Virus record (IMG/VR): IMGVR_UViG_3300047453_000110
Span: 24,741 to 88,740 of that record
Source: a virus
Reading direction: 5' to 3' (one strand)
DNA: 64,000 nucleotides
Of the stretch, positions 42,387 to 50,532 are shown piece after piece. Below the pieces are notes generated by a model. The model had not been told where the DNA came from. It saw only the letters and a program-made list of their open reading frames with translations, and did no database searches. Numbering within the stretch: the first letter of the stretch is position 1; the number at the start of each line of letters is the position of its first letter. The position numbers and the translations under genes are program-made.

Positions 42387-42806
42387 TTAGGATAATAGGT
42401 TCGGGAACGCCTCCTCTACTATCTTCTTAGTCAAACCTTTTACTGGTGCTTTCTTAGCGACCATATTGAGAACGATGATTGCATCTTCAGCGTGGATACT
42501 TTCCAATAACTGAATGAACATTGTCTCACGTCTCATGTTTGTAATCTTTTCCGATTGAGGTAAACCCTTTACAAAGTAACCAAAGTTGCGATGTTCCTTA
42601 CGCAGGGTCGAGGGAACACTCTCTGGTCTGTTTGGGTTGTAGGGTGGTTTACCTTCGGGTAAACTGAATTCCAGAGTCTTGTCATACGCGCCGCGACAGA
42701 CATCTCGAATGGCAGGGATATTGTTTGCTTTAAGCAATTTAATTTTATCGGCTCTGGTAGTTTGTTGCCCAAACTGTTCCAGAATTTCGAATACTTCTAA
42801 TTCCAT
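42387..42806 (-). CDS. Conserved marine-phage protein (DUF6433-like)
   Basis: 139 residues starting MELEVFEILEQFGQQTTRAD, with TLRKEHRNFGYFVKGLPQSE and MFIQLLESIHAEDAIIVLNM. This layout is familiar from conserved hypothetical proteins of T4-like cyanophages. Helical and soluble; role unknown. Confidence 0.62.
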   Translation of the reverse strand: MELEVFEILEQFGQQTTRADKIKLLKANNIPAIRDVCRGAYDKTLEFSLPEGKPPYNPNRPESVPSTLRKEHRNFGYFVKGLPQSEKITNMRRETMFIQLLESIHAEDAIIVLNMVAKKAPVKGLTKKIVEEAFPNLLS

Positions 42807-42821
42807 TAGAATCCTCTTATA

Positions 42822-43058
42822 TTATATAGGGTTTTCAATCTCTTCATGGTGCGATTTATGCACATAATTCATAAAATATTCACGCACACCAGACGAACTA
42901 TAAGAGAAGCCTGGAATGGTATGAATACTTATATAGTCATCATTTACCACCCGAAAGATTTCAAACCAGTTCTTGTCAAATCCATCTCCGTCAGGATAGT
43001 CGGAGCGGGTTAAAATGAAGTCGCCTATTCGGGCGACTTCGGTGTCAAAAGGTTTCAT
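42822..43058 (-). CDS. Hypothetical early protein
   Basis: 78 residues, beta-rich (DTEVARIGDFILTRSDYPDG, then SIHTIPGFSYSSSGVREYF). ATGA overlap with the upstream LPD29-like gene. No family recognised. Confidence 0.55.
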   Translation of the reverse strand: MKPFDTEVARIGDFILTRSDYPDGDGFDKNWFEIFRVVNDDYISIHTIPGFSYSSSGVREYFMNYVHKSHHEEIENPI

Positions 43059-43483
43059 GCTGCAATGGCCTCCTCGCCGTTGTAGATGTAACCTTTGTCA
43101 AACTTGCCTACATTGACGTTCACATAGTATGCAATGTCAAAGTAGTCAGTCATGATGTCGGTCTTGTTATACCACTCACCACGACTCGTTTCACCTTTCA
43201 TGGCGGTAACCAATTCGTTCAGAAAGTCAGCAGTCACTCCGCTATAGAACTTGTCAATGTGATATGTGTTGACTTGACTGTGATGACGACCATCAGTGGC
43301 AGTGTAAAAGATATCATTGCCACGAACATCTACACCTTCGAAGTTCAAAGGGCCTTCTTTCAAGGTTACAACCAAAGAACTGTGGTGATTGATGCTGATA
43401 GAACCTTTCATACCATACTTCTTGAGAACTGCCTTAATGCCAGGCGCTAACTCTTTTTTCATCTCTTGTGATACATAAGCCAT
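43055..43483 (-). CDS. LPD29-like protein
   Basis: 142 residues. MKKELAPGIKAVLKKYGMKG, SISINHHSSLVVTLKEGPLN and NTYHIDKFYSGVTADFLNEL match the LPD29 pattern found in phage and polyvalent proteins. Function unknown. First gene after an early promoter with a GAGAGGA ribosome-binding site. Confidence 0.65.
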   Translation of the reverse strand: MAYVSQEMKKELAPGIKAVLKKYGMKGSISINHHSSLVVTLKEGPLNFEGVDVRGNDIFYTATDGRHHSQVNTYHIDKFYSGVTADFLNELVTAMKGETSRGEWYNKTDIMTDYFDIAYYVNVNVGKFDKGYIYNGEEAIAA

Positions 43484-43514
43484 AGTTTGTTTCCTCTCTC
43501 TTAACTATACTATT

Positions 43515-43543
43515 ATATTACGACATCCCGCAAAGAATGTCAA
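43515..43543 (-). promoter_or_regulatory. Early sigma70-type promoter
   Basis: TTGACA (43543-43538), 17 bp, TAATAT (43520-43515). The TGA in the -35 is the stop of gene 43540-43782. Confidence 0.78.
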
Positions 43544-43782
43544 GCAAAAAGTGCCAAATATTCAGGATTATTTGTTTCTAAAGTAACAAACGGCCCGAAG
43601 TATGATTCGAAGGCAACCAACAGGTGATTGTAGTCACCCGCCTGTAAGTCTTCCATGACTTCATCTTTATTGTAATCAAGTTCCCGACACAGATTAGATG
43701 CAGCACCTAGAAGGACAAACGCATTGCCTTCGGGGCCATCTAGGTTGAGAACATATCCAGTATCATTGTTTTGACGTATCAT
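43540..43782 (-). CDS. Hypothetical early protein
   Basis: 80 residues from the ATG at 43782 (MIRQNNDTGYVLNLDGPEGN), with AGAGGC upstream; longer in-frame starts overlap the previous gene widely. LLGAASNLCRELDYNKDEVM and LLVAFESYFGPFVTLET follow. Ends Phe-Ala-TGA inside a -35 box. Confidence 0.6.
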   Translation of the reverse strand: MIRQNNDTGYVLNLDGPEGNAFVLLGAASNLCRELDYNKDEVMEDLQAGDYNHLLVAFESYFGPFVTLETNNPEYLALFA

Positions 43783-43783
43783 A

Positions 43784-44059
43784 TTAAGCCTCTGCTTTCC
43801 AATTGTAAAGATTGATATCAAACTCTTCCATAAGAATACCAGCGATAATCTCACGGTCAACGGTGTCACCACCGCCCCACCGATGTTCGCCATCGATAAA
43901 GAACTCTTCATCGCCGCGCATCAGATAGATGTTGATGGCTTCCATGATTTGTTCACGATTCGCATGACCACTCTCACCATACAGCTGACCTTCACCGTAG
44001 AACATCTCACAGTAGTCTGCGAAGTTCTGTTTCTCTTTAAAAGTAATTTCCGTAATCAT
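43784..44059 (-). CDS. Hypothetical early protein
   Basis: 91 residues starting MITEITFKEKQNFADYCEMF, acidic, with IMEAINIYLMRGDEEFFIDG. It follows an early promoter with a GAAAGGA ribosome-binding site. No family recognised. Confidence 0.6.
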   Translation of the reverse strand: MITEITFKEKQNFADYCEMFYGEGQLYGESGHANREQIMEAINIYLMRGDEEFFIDGEHRWGGGDTVDREIIAGILMEEFDINLYNWKAEA

Positions 44060-44090
44060 TTCTAGTTCCTTTCAACTCAACTTATACTTT

Positions 44091-44119
44091 ATATTACAAC
44101 AAGTATCAGGAATTGTCAA
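44091..44119 (-). promoter_or_regulatory. Early sigma70-type promoter
   Basis: TTGACA (44119-44114), 17 bp, TAATAT (44096-44091). The TGA in the -35 is the stop of the ANL-like gene 44116-45078. Confidence 0.78.
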
Positions 44120-45078
44120 GCACTATTTTCAAATAAAATGTTTTTTTCTGCTTCCCAATAATCGTGGAAATCTCCCCGTTCTTCGGGTGTCATAATCCTT
44201 ACGGTCTCAAGAAAGTCATCATCACCCATCAATTCAAACAGATTACTCATACTATCAGGGCCATCTGTATACATTGCATTGACCTCATATCGTTTCATCT
44301 TGCGTATCGTTCTACGAACAAGCACCTTTACTCTATCACCATATAGTTTAGGTGACGGCGTTAAGAGATAAACCAATCTCTTTGAGTTCATCAGTGCGGG
44401 TAGGATACCTTTTTGTAGAATGTCACGGTGGTGGAGTGATGTGCTGAACCCAAACACCTCATCCTTTGGAAAGTCTTTCAGTCCAGACAGAAGTTCTTGA
44501 TGGGTAACATCTCCGAATTTAGGTTCGTCGGAATCCAGATTATAGTTCACTACGATTGCAATGTCCTCTTTATCGACCCGCCACGGTTGGACATCATCTG
44601 TCGGCATACCCCTGACACCCTCATACGATGAAGTGAACCCAGTCTTTCCAAGAGCCTCAAATGCTTTTCTCCAATACGGAAACAACTCATAATTTATGTC
44701 CTCATCATATATCGTATGTTGGACAAAGTGACGATTGGTGTTGAACTTGGTTGTCCAGTTGGTGATATTGTCAATGACCCTATCACTTCTCTTTACAAAA
44801 TCATCTGCGCCATCATGCATGTATTCATCATTTGTAATATCCCAGAGAAAGTTGTCCCATATGAATAACGGTAGTCCCAGTTCAAGACATGCGATATAGG
44901 ATGCGATATACGATATACCATCAGCCGGAAGGTTGAGACATACGACATCACCCTTCTCCATACCCTTTGATAAAAAGAAACGTTTGTGTTGGTTGATAAC
45001 AAGACACAGGTTCTCATAATCGACATCATCGATTAGAAGGTCTTTTCGAATAATCTCACGACTTATTATTGCGTTCAT
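44116..45078 (-). CDS. Degenerate ANL-type (AMP-forming ligase-like) protein
   Basis: 320 residues. The N-terminal domain resembles acyl/aryl-CoA-ligase-like enzymes: GMEKGDVVCLNLPADGISYI, ASYIACLELGLPLFIWD. Where the Gly/Ser/Thr-rich A3 loop should be, it has IVVNYNLDSDEPKFGDVTHQ, so the ATP-phosphate loop is lost. It is collinear with the next gene upstream (45056), overlapping it by 23 bases, and is probably a catalytically dead paralogue or a partner subunit. Confidence 0.65.
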   Translation of the reverse strand: MNAIISREIIRKDLLIDDVDYENLCLVINQHKRFFLSKGMEKGDVVCLNLPADGISYIASYIACLELGLPLFIWDNFLWDITNDEYMHDGADDFVKRSDRVIDNITNWTTKFNTNRHFVQHTIYDEDINYELFPYWRKAFEALGKTGFTSSYEGVRGMPTDDVQPWRVDKEDIAIVVNYNLDSDEPKFGDVTHQELLSGLKDFPKDEVFGFSTSLHHRDILQKGILPALMNSKRLVYLLTPSPKLYGDRVKVLVRRTIRKMKRYEVNAMYTDGPDSMSNLFELMGDDDFLETVRIMTPEERGDFHDYWEAEKNILFENSA

Positions 45079-46294
45079 TTAGATATCCGCGAAGTTGTTC
45101 AAAATTTATCTTTGTATCTTGAAAGAAAGGTTCGAGGTCAACATCATCTGGGACTTCAGGCAAGTCTCGTGGTTCGATAAAGAACTGACCATCGAATGTC
45201 AAATCGTCCTCGATATATCTTGGTTCGTCCCAGAGTTCACACCGAACTTCTTTACCATCAAACTGATAAAAGTCATCTGCCAATACACCTAGACCATTCT
45301 CTTTGACTACACTGTCCTTATCAACAAAATTTATCAATAGTGGGATTGCAGTATCGATAGACCCGTAGTGTGAATGAAACTTCACATTATATTCTCGTGC
45401 GAAGTCTACAAACTGTTCATCAAGGGCGAACCCACACATATTGATATTCAACGTTCTTGTAAAAGGTTCACTAAACATCTGTAAAAATAGTTCTAAGGAT
45501 TCTTTATTAGGAATCATAATATGAGAGGGGTTTGTCCACACAAATGTCGAAAACTGAATATAATGTATATACTCAGACTTCATCTCACCTAATGCAAACG
45601 TAGTGTGATACTTTGCAATCATCAATGAGGGAATTAGAGATGTCAACATTGAGGATGCATGATGTAAGTTTCTGCTATGACCGATAGCTGAAGTTTCGTC
45701 GAAATCGAAAACATTTACGTTTCTTTTCGATATTTCCATAACCTCTCTATGTGAGAACACGATAGGTCTCGATGGTTTTGTAGTCCCACTTGTAGAACTT
45801 AGTAATAGTGGGTCGGTATCTTCCACTGTCCACCATGAGGGTTGAGTATCTACTACAACATTAACGTCCATATCAAGGATATCAATTTGTTGACCACAGT
45901 ATCGGTCTAGTAATTTTCCGTGTAACCCATCATAAGTTATTCTACCAGAATCTCCTTGAGAGATATACCACTGTGTTGGGCCATGTAATGCGACCTTCGT
46001 ATATGGGAGAGACTCTTCTGTGGCGGGAGAATCCAATAGGAATAGAACAAGTCCAAGTTCCGCACATGCAATGATTGACGCGACATGTAAATCATCAACT
46101 TGCATGAGGGAGATTGTAATCTTGTCTCCCTTTTCCACACCACTTTTGATAAGTTTGTTCTTTATGCGATTAACCTGTCTCACAAGATAGTCTTTATCGT
46201 GTGTTCGATTTGGGTCAGTAACCCACTCTAGGCCATCTCTCAGAACATCACGATTTAAGATGTTTGGAATGGATTTTACAGCCGATGAACTCAT
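45056..46294 (-). CDS. ANL-superfamily adenylation enzyme (AMP-binding)
   Basis: 412 residues. N-terminal block GVEKGDKITISLMQVDDLHV, ASIIACAELGLVLFLLD; A3 loop LLLSSTSGTTKPSRPIVFSH (about residue 167); NMCGFALDEQFVDFAREYNV and KFHSHYGSIDTAIPLLINFV in place of the A4-A5 motif; VRCELWDEPRYI near the C-terminus. The usual ANL C-terminal domain of about 110 residues is short or missing. It could activate a carboxylate as the adenylate, for example to acylate a sugar or peptide. Unusual in a phage. Confidence 0.78.
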   Translation of the reverse strand: MSSSAVKSIPNILNRDVLRDGLEWVTDPNRTHDKDYLVRQVNRIKNKLIKSGVEKGDKITISLMQVDDLHVASIIACAELGLVLFLLDSPATEESLPYTKVALHGPTQWYISQGDSGRITYDGLHGKLLDRYCGQQIDILDMDVNVVVDTQPSWWTVEDTDPLLLSSTSGTTKPSRPIVFSHREVMEISKRNVNVFDFDETSAIGHSRNLHHASSMLTSLIPSLMIAKYHTTFALGEMKSEYIHYIQFSTFVWTNPSHIMIPNKESLELFLQMFSEPFTRTLNINMCGFALDEQFVDFAREYNVKFHSHYGSIDTAIPLLINFVDKDSVVKENGLGVLADDFYQFDGKEVRCELWDEPRYIEDDLTFDGQFFIEPRDLPEVPDDVDLEPFFQDTKINFEQLRGYLNERNNKS

Positions 46295-46652
46295 TGTAAT
46301 AATCGTCTCTCAATAACACATCGTGTTCGAACTGGAGTTTCGCCTCGTAGTAGGAACACTCACCTTTGGTATAACACAGGCGGAGTATCTCACGCTCAAA
46401 GGTTACACCCTCTTCAATCAACAGTTGCACCTCTTTGGATGAACCGTAGTAGTCTCTCCAATCAGACTGAACGCGAGTTCTCACTCTGCGTTTTCTTGTT
46501 TTGGTAACAGGAAGAATCTTCGGTTTCCAGAAGAATTTCTTACCGATATACTTCTTCCCGTTCTTCAAATTCACAATGCAGTAGACGAACCCCTGATATT
46601 CTTCGAGGAGTTCGTCTTCTGGTTCAAATGGTTTACCTTGATACGTCCACAT
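46248..46652 (-). CDS. GIY-YIG-like nuclease family protein
   Basis: 134 residues from the ATG at 46652 (MWTYQGKPFEPEDELLEEYQ). GFVYCIVNLKNGKKYIGKKF fits the GIY-YIG opening (two short motifs about 10 residues apart), then SDWRDYYGSSKEVQLLIEEG and CSYYEAKLQFEHDVLL with the Glu typical of the active site. Probably a small DNA nuclease related to homing or repair enzymes. Overlaps the ANL gene start by 47 bases. Confidence 0.7.
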   Translation of the reverse strand: MWTYQGKPFEPEDELLEEYQGFVYCIVNLKNGKKYIGKKFFWKPKILPVTKTRKRRVRTRVQSDWRDYYGSSKEVQLLIEEGVTFEREILRLCYTKGECSYYEAKLQFEHDVLLRDDYYNEFIGCKIHSKHLKS

Positions 46653-46666
46653 GGATGTATATAGGG

Positions 46667-46783
46667 TTAAGATAAAGCAGACCCACACATGGGGCAGAAC
46701 GAAGGTTCTTCTTCACTGTCGAAGACTAGAACTTCGGTTCGATGGTCACATACTTCACATTCAAGGTCATATGTCTCATCCAC
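46667..46783 (-). CDS. 38-residue zinc-ribbon protein
   Basis: Starts at a GTG overlapping the nrdB stop (TAGTG) and reads MDETYDLECEVCDHRTEVLV, then EEPSFCPMCGSALS. Two CxxC pairs about 18 residues apart form a zinc-ribbon pattern. The exact stop-start overlap and intact cysteines argue for a real gene. Confidence 0.6.
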   Translation of the reverse strand: MDETYDLECEVCDHRTEVLVFDSEEEPSFCPMCGSALS

Positions 46784-47742
46784 TATGCTACTTCGTCCCA
46801 GCCCCAGTCACCTTCCATACCATTCACGGAATATTCGGTAACACGTTTCTCGAAGAAGTTGTCATGTGATGCGCCATTTAGAACCCAGTCCAACCACGGC
46901 AGTGGATTGTCCTTGACACCAAACTTTGCTTTCATACCAAGTTGTAACAGACGGCGGTCTGCAATGTGACGGATGTATTGTTTCACATCTTCTTCGGTCA
47001 GACCTTCCATCTCCATACCATCAAATGCAAGTTTGATGAAACGGTCTTCAAGTTTGACCACATCTTTTGCCATTTGATAGATTTTAGATTTCAGTTCGTC
47101 ATTGACGATACGAGGGTGTTCTTCACAGAACTCACGGAACAGTTTTGCATTACCTTGAACGTGTAGAGTCTCGTCACGAATAGACCACTCAACGATTGTT
47201 CCCATACCCTTCATCTTACCATAGCGTTGGAAGTTCAACAGCATCACAAACGATGCGAACACTGACAGACCTTCGTTGAATACAGACTGTGCGAGGGCCA
47301 ATGCCAGACCCGTATGACTATTGATGTCACCCTGTTTCATGAAGTCAATCTTGTCGGACATCTCTTTGTATTCGAGGAACATATGAAAGTCCTCATCAGG
47401 CAGACCGAGCGTGTCATTCAACAATGCATATGCACGTTGGTGAACGGCTTCACGTCCTGCAAACGATGATAACATGTTACGGACTTCATTGTTCTTGAAC
47501 TTTGGAATCAGAAGTTCGTGGTAGTTCTCACCAACCTGAACATCCGATTGTGTAAACAGACGGAGAACCTGTGTGATAAAGTTCTTCTCTGGTTCACTTA
47601 GTTTGGTTTTCCAGTCCTGAACGTCTTCGCTCAGTTCTGCTTCATCTTCTACCCAGTGAATTTCTTCATGTTTCTTTGACAGGTCTACTGCCCACGGGTA
47701 GAGAAATGGTCGATATGTTTTTGAAAAATCTAGTAGTGACAT
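46783..47742 (-). CDS. nrdB: Ribonucleotide reductase small subunit (class I)
   Basis: 319 residues, shorter than E. coli NrdB (376). Conserved elements: EPEKNFITQVLRLFTQSDVQ, SSFAGREAVHQRAYALLNDT (Glu and His ligands, with the radical Tyr four residues after His), SVFNEGLSVFASFVMLL and WSIRDETLHVQGNAKLFREF (Glu/His). It holds the di-iron tyrosyl radical for NrdA. SD GAAGGAT; immediately downstream of nrdA. Confidence 0.92.
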   Translation of the reverse strand: MSLLDFSKTYRPFLYPWAVDLSKKHEEIHWVEDEAELSEDVQDWKTKLSEPEKNFITQVLRLFTQSDVQVGENYHELLIPKFKNNEVRNMLSSFAGREAVHQRAYALLNDTLGLPDEDFHMFLEYKEMSDKIDFMKQGDINSHTGLALALAQSVFNEGLSVFASFVMLLNFQRYGKMKGMGTIVEWSIRDETLHVQGNAKLFREFCEEHPRIVNDELKSKIYQMAKDVVKLEDRFIKLAFDGMEMEGLTEEDVKQYIRHIADRRLLQLGMKAKFGVKDNPLPWLDWVLNGASHDNFFEKRVTEYSVNGMEGDWGWDEVA

Positions 47743-47745
47743 TTG

Positions 47746-49734
47746 TTATCCTTCGCAAGCACGACATTCATCATCGTCTTCATTTGTTTCTAGTGGTTGA
47801 TTTAGGTGTTCCATAAGTTCATCATAACCCCCAATATATTCACCTTCGATGTAAATCTGTGGGACAGTTTTAACGTCTCGACCAGTCACTTCACGGGCAG
47901 TCTTGCCAATTTCCTTTAGGTCGATGTAGTCAAAAGGAATACCACGCAAGCGGAGTTCTTCCTTTGCCATAGAACAGAATGGACAGTCTGATTTACCATA
48001 CACGATAGTTCTCATGTCACCAGCAAGGGCAACACGTTCTACCTTCTCAGAGACGTTCTCTGCGCGTTGTTTGGCTTCGGTGCGTAGGTAGTAGAGACCT
48101 TTCAATCCTTTCGCCCATGCACTATAGTGAACCCTGTTTACATAAGACTTCTCCGCACCAGACGGGAAGAACAGGTTCACAGACTGACCTTGACAGATAA
48201 ACTCTTGACGTTCTGCGGCGTGTTGAACCACCCACATCTGGTCGAGTTCGTCTGCGGTCTTGTAGATTGCCTTCTCACCTTCGGTAAGGAAAGGCAAATG
48301 TTGAACAGAACCCTTCTTGGTAATAATAGATGTCCAAGTTGATTCGTTGTTCTCACCCTTCTCAGTCAGAAGTTCATCGAGGTATTTGTTCTTTACCAAG
48401 AATGAACCCGCACGAGTTCGATGGGTGTATGCGTTTGCCTTCAATGGTTCGATAGAAGGACTTGTTGATAGAATTATTCCGCTGGAAGCGTTGGGCGCGA
48501 TGGCAAGCAAGTGCGAGTTGCGTCTTCCAGACCCAATACCATCAGGATATTCGCCACGCTCTTCGGCAAGGAGTTCAGTCTCTGCAACTGCTTCTGACTT
48601 AATGTGGTCGAACACTGTTCGATTAATTTCTCTGGCTGCTTCTGATTCCCAGGCGACTCCGTGTTTTTGGAGGAGGCTGTGGAATCCCATTGCTCCGAGT
48701 CCGATTGAGCGTTCTCGTTCTGCACTGTATTTGGCCCGTGAGATTGTGTCTGGTGCTTCGTCGATAAAGAACTGCAAGACATTATCAAGCATCCGCACAA
48801 TGTCACGAACAATAGTCGTATCTTTCCATTCATCGTAGTATTCTAAATTCAGAGATGATAAGCAACACACCGCAGTTCTGTCTGCGTCTGTTGGTAGATG
48901 AATCTCATTACACAGGTTTGACCCGTGAATCTTTAGTCCTTTATCTTTTAACGGTTGTGGCAACGCACTGTTTGCCGTATCTATAAAGTTAAGATAAGGT
49001 TCACCTGTTCGGAAACGAATCTCAAGGAGACGTTCCCATAACTTACGGGCGTTGACCGTATCTTTTACTTCATTGTTTTTTGGGTCACGAAGGTCAAAGT
49101 CTTTGTCTTCTCTGACACACTCCATGAACTCATCAGTTATATTTATAGCGTTATGAAGGTTCAATGCCTTTCTTTGCACATCACCTGTAGGAATTCTCAT
49201 GTTCATAAATTCTACAACGTCAGGATGTGAAATGTCCATGTATGCTGCATACGAACCCTTGCGTGTCTTACCCTGACGGTAAGCAATCATATCCGCATCT
49301 ACAGTATGCAGAAATGGGATAGGGCCTGGAGCGATGTCACTGACCGTTCGCACACTAGACCAATGTCCGCCAACACCGCCACCGTAAACAGAAAGCCAAC
49401 GAAGCTCAGAAGAGTGGCTAATAAGACCCTCAAGAGTATCGGGGACATATGTAAGGAAACAAGAGATAGGCATCCCTTTGTCTTTTTTCTCTCCGTTGGG
49501 AGCGTTAGATAATACTGGAGAAGCAAACATAAAATACTTGTTGCTAACATAATCATAAAGACGTTGTGCGAGTGCATCGTCCATGTCCTCTCTATAACGT
49601 GACCATGCTTTGGCAGCACGGGCAAATCCTTCTTGGGGGGTCTTCTCATAATCTAGTAGGTAGAAATCTTTAAGCATACCTACTGCATATTCGGCGAGTA
49701 GGTCATCTTTCTTACGGTCAATTTTAACGGGCAT
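47746..49734 (-). CDS. nrdA: Ribonucleotide reductase large subunit with internal glutaredoxin
   Basis: 662 residues. There is no ATP-cone at the N-terminus. Active-site elements: SCFL (Cys92), SNLCNEIHLP (Asn273, Cys275, Glu277), VCCLSSLN (Cys290-291), and GLKGLYYLRTEA (radical-transfer Tyr pair). From about residue 574 a glutaredoxin follows (MRTIVYGKSDCPFCSMAKEE, TVPQIYIEGEYIGGYDEL), and the chain ends DDDECRACEG with the CxxC tail (657 and 660) that normally re-reduces the active site. So the reductant domain sits between the catalytic barrel and the redox tail. A consensus promoter and leader hairpin lie upstream. Confidence 0.9.
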   Translation of the reverse strand: MPVKIDRKKDDLLAEYAVGMLKDFYLLDYEKTPQEGFARAAKAWSRYREDMDDALAQRLYDYVSNKYFMFASPVLSNAPNGEKKDKGMPISCFLTYVPDTLEGLISHSSELRWLSVYGGGVGGHWSSVRTVSDIAPGPIPFLHTVDADMIAYRQGKTRKGSYAAYMDISHPDVVEFMNMRIPTGDVQRKALNLHNAINITDEFMECVREDKDFDLRDPKNNEVKDTVNARKLWERLLEIRFRTGEPYLNFIDTANSALPQPLKDKGLKIHGSNLCNEIHLPTDADRTAVCCLSSLNLEYYDEWKDTTIVRDIVRMLDNVLQFFIDEAPDTISRAKYSAERERSIGLGAMGFHSLLQKHGVAWESEAAREINRTVFDHIKSEAVAETELLAEERGEYPDGIGSGRRNSHLLAIAPNASSGIILSTSPSIEPLKANAYTHRTRAGSFLVKNKYLDELLTEKGENNESTWTSIITKKGSVQHLPFLTEGEKAIYKTADELDQMWVVQHAAERQEFICQGQSVNLFFPSGAEKSYVNRVHYSAWAKGLKGLYYLRTEAKQRAENVSEKVERVALAGDMRTIVYGKSDCPFCSMAKEELRLRGIPFDYIDLKEIGKTAREVTGRDVKTVPQIYIEGEYIGGYDELMEHLNQPLETNEDDDECRACEG

Positions 49735-49760
49735 AGGGGGTCTTCCATAGACGATTGTTT

Positions 49761-49790
49761 TTCTGGGGGTAGTTATATCTATACCCAGAA
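49761..49790 (-). other. Hairpin in the nrdA leader
   Basis: On the minus strand TTCTGGG (49790-49784) pairs with CCCAGAA (49767-49761). It lies between the promoter and the nrdA ATG, in a leader of about 70 nt, and could modulate translation or mRNA stability. Confidence 0.5.
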
Positions 49791-49808
49791 GAGTTTTCAG
49801 ATTGTAGT

Positions 49809-49837
49809 ATTATACCCCATTTAGGGGGTAATGTCAA
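49809..49837 (-). promoter_or_regulatory. Perfect consensus sigma70 promoter for nrdA, with palindromic spacer
   Basis: TTGACA (49837-49832), 17 bp, TATAAT (49814-49809). The spacer contains CCCC-TAAAT-GGGG, a near-perfect inverted repeat that could be an operator covering the promoter. Confidence 0.85.
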
Positions 49838-49848
49838 TCACTTTTTTA

Positions 49849-50532
49849 TTAAAAATTGTAACCTAATGAAACATAGGTGACGCTGTATTCTTCCTCGGCA
49901 TCATCACTGATATAGAGGTCATTGAGTGAGAACATCAGGTTCTTGCTGACATGGTAATCGATACTGAATTGGTTCTTACTCAACTCATGATAGTCACCAT
50001 TCTCCCACAGATACTTGTTGGTGATGCTGACAGGGGAGTCAGGATGCTTGTATCGAATCCAAGTAGAGTTACGCCAGACGAGTTCTGTGTAGTCCTCAGT
50101 CCCCATCTGTGTGACAGTGAACTCATGGGACATCTTCCATCTATCGTTACGGAAGAACTTCCAACCCCAGCCAACACCAGTGTGTGGACGGAATTCACCA
50201 ATGAAACGATTGGCATTATAATTGAATCCAAAGTTTGCAATACCATAAACGGTTGGTGTGAAGTTGAGAATAAACTCATACTCACCATCTGCACGGTCAG
50301 TCAAGTCTACACCAGAAACTTGTGTCTTATAGACATTCGTTTCGGTCTCAACCTGAAAGTCTTTATCTTCAGGCTCCCACACAAACTTTTGATGAAGATT
50401 AAAACTCTTGGTGTTACTGTCTTCTACTTTGTAACCGAGTTTGACGTAGTTAGCACCTTGTGCATTTAGAGGAAATGATACAACACATGCCGACAATAAT
50501 CCTGCCAACATTAATACAACTAATTTATTCAT
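49849..50532 (-). CDS. Outer-membrane beta-barrel protein with lipobox (DUF481-like)
   Basis: 227 residues. Signal peptide MNKLVVLMLAGLLSACVVSF with the lipobox LSAC (Cys16) or a later signal-peptidase site near NAQGA. The rest alternates strands (YEFILNFTPTVYGIANFGFN, FTVTQMGTEDYTELVWRNST) and ends VTYVSLGYNF with the terminal Phe used by the barrel assembly machinery. About 10 strands are plausible. A phage-encoded outer-membrane protein could alter receptors or permeability. ATGA overlap with the holin gene. Confidence 0.72.
   Translation of the reverse strand: MNKLVVLMLAGLLSACVVSFPLNAQGANYVKLGYKVEDSNTKSFNLHQKFVWEPEDKDFQVETETNVYKTQVSGVDLTDRADGEYEFILNFTPTVYGIANFGFNYNANRFIGEFRPHTGVGWGWKFFRNDRWKMSHEFTVTQMGTEDYTELVWRNSTWIRYKHPDSPVSITNKYLWENGDYHELSKNQFSIDYHVSKNLMFSLNDLYISDDAEEEYSVTYVSLGYNF

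Noticed and set aside
49140-49147. TATAAATA on the minus strand inside nrdA
   Set aside because: No gene start follows closely; nrdA has its own consensus early promoter.
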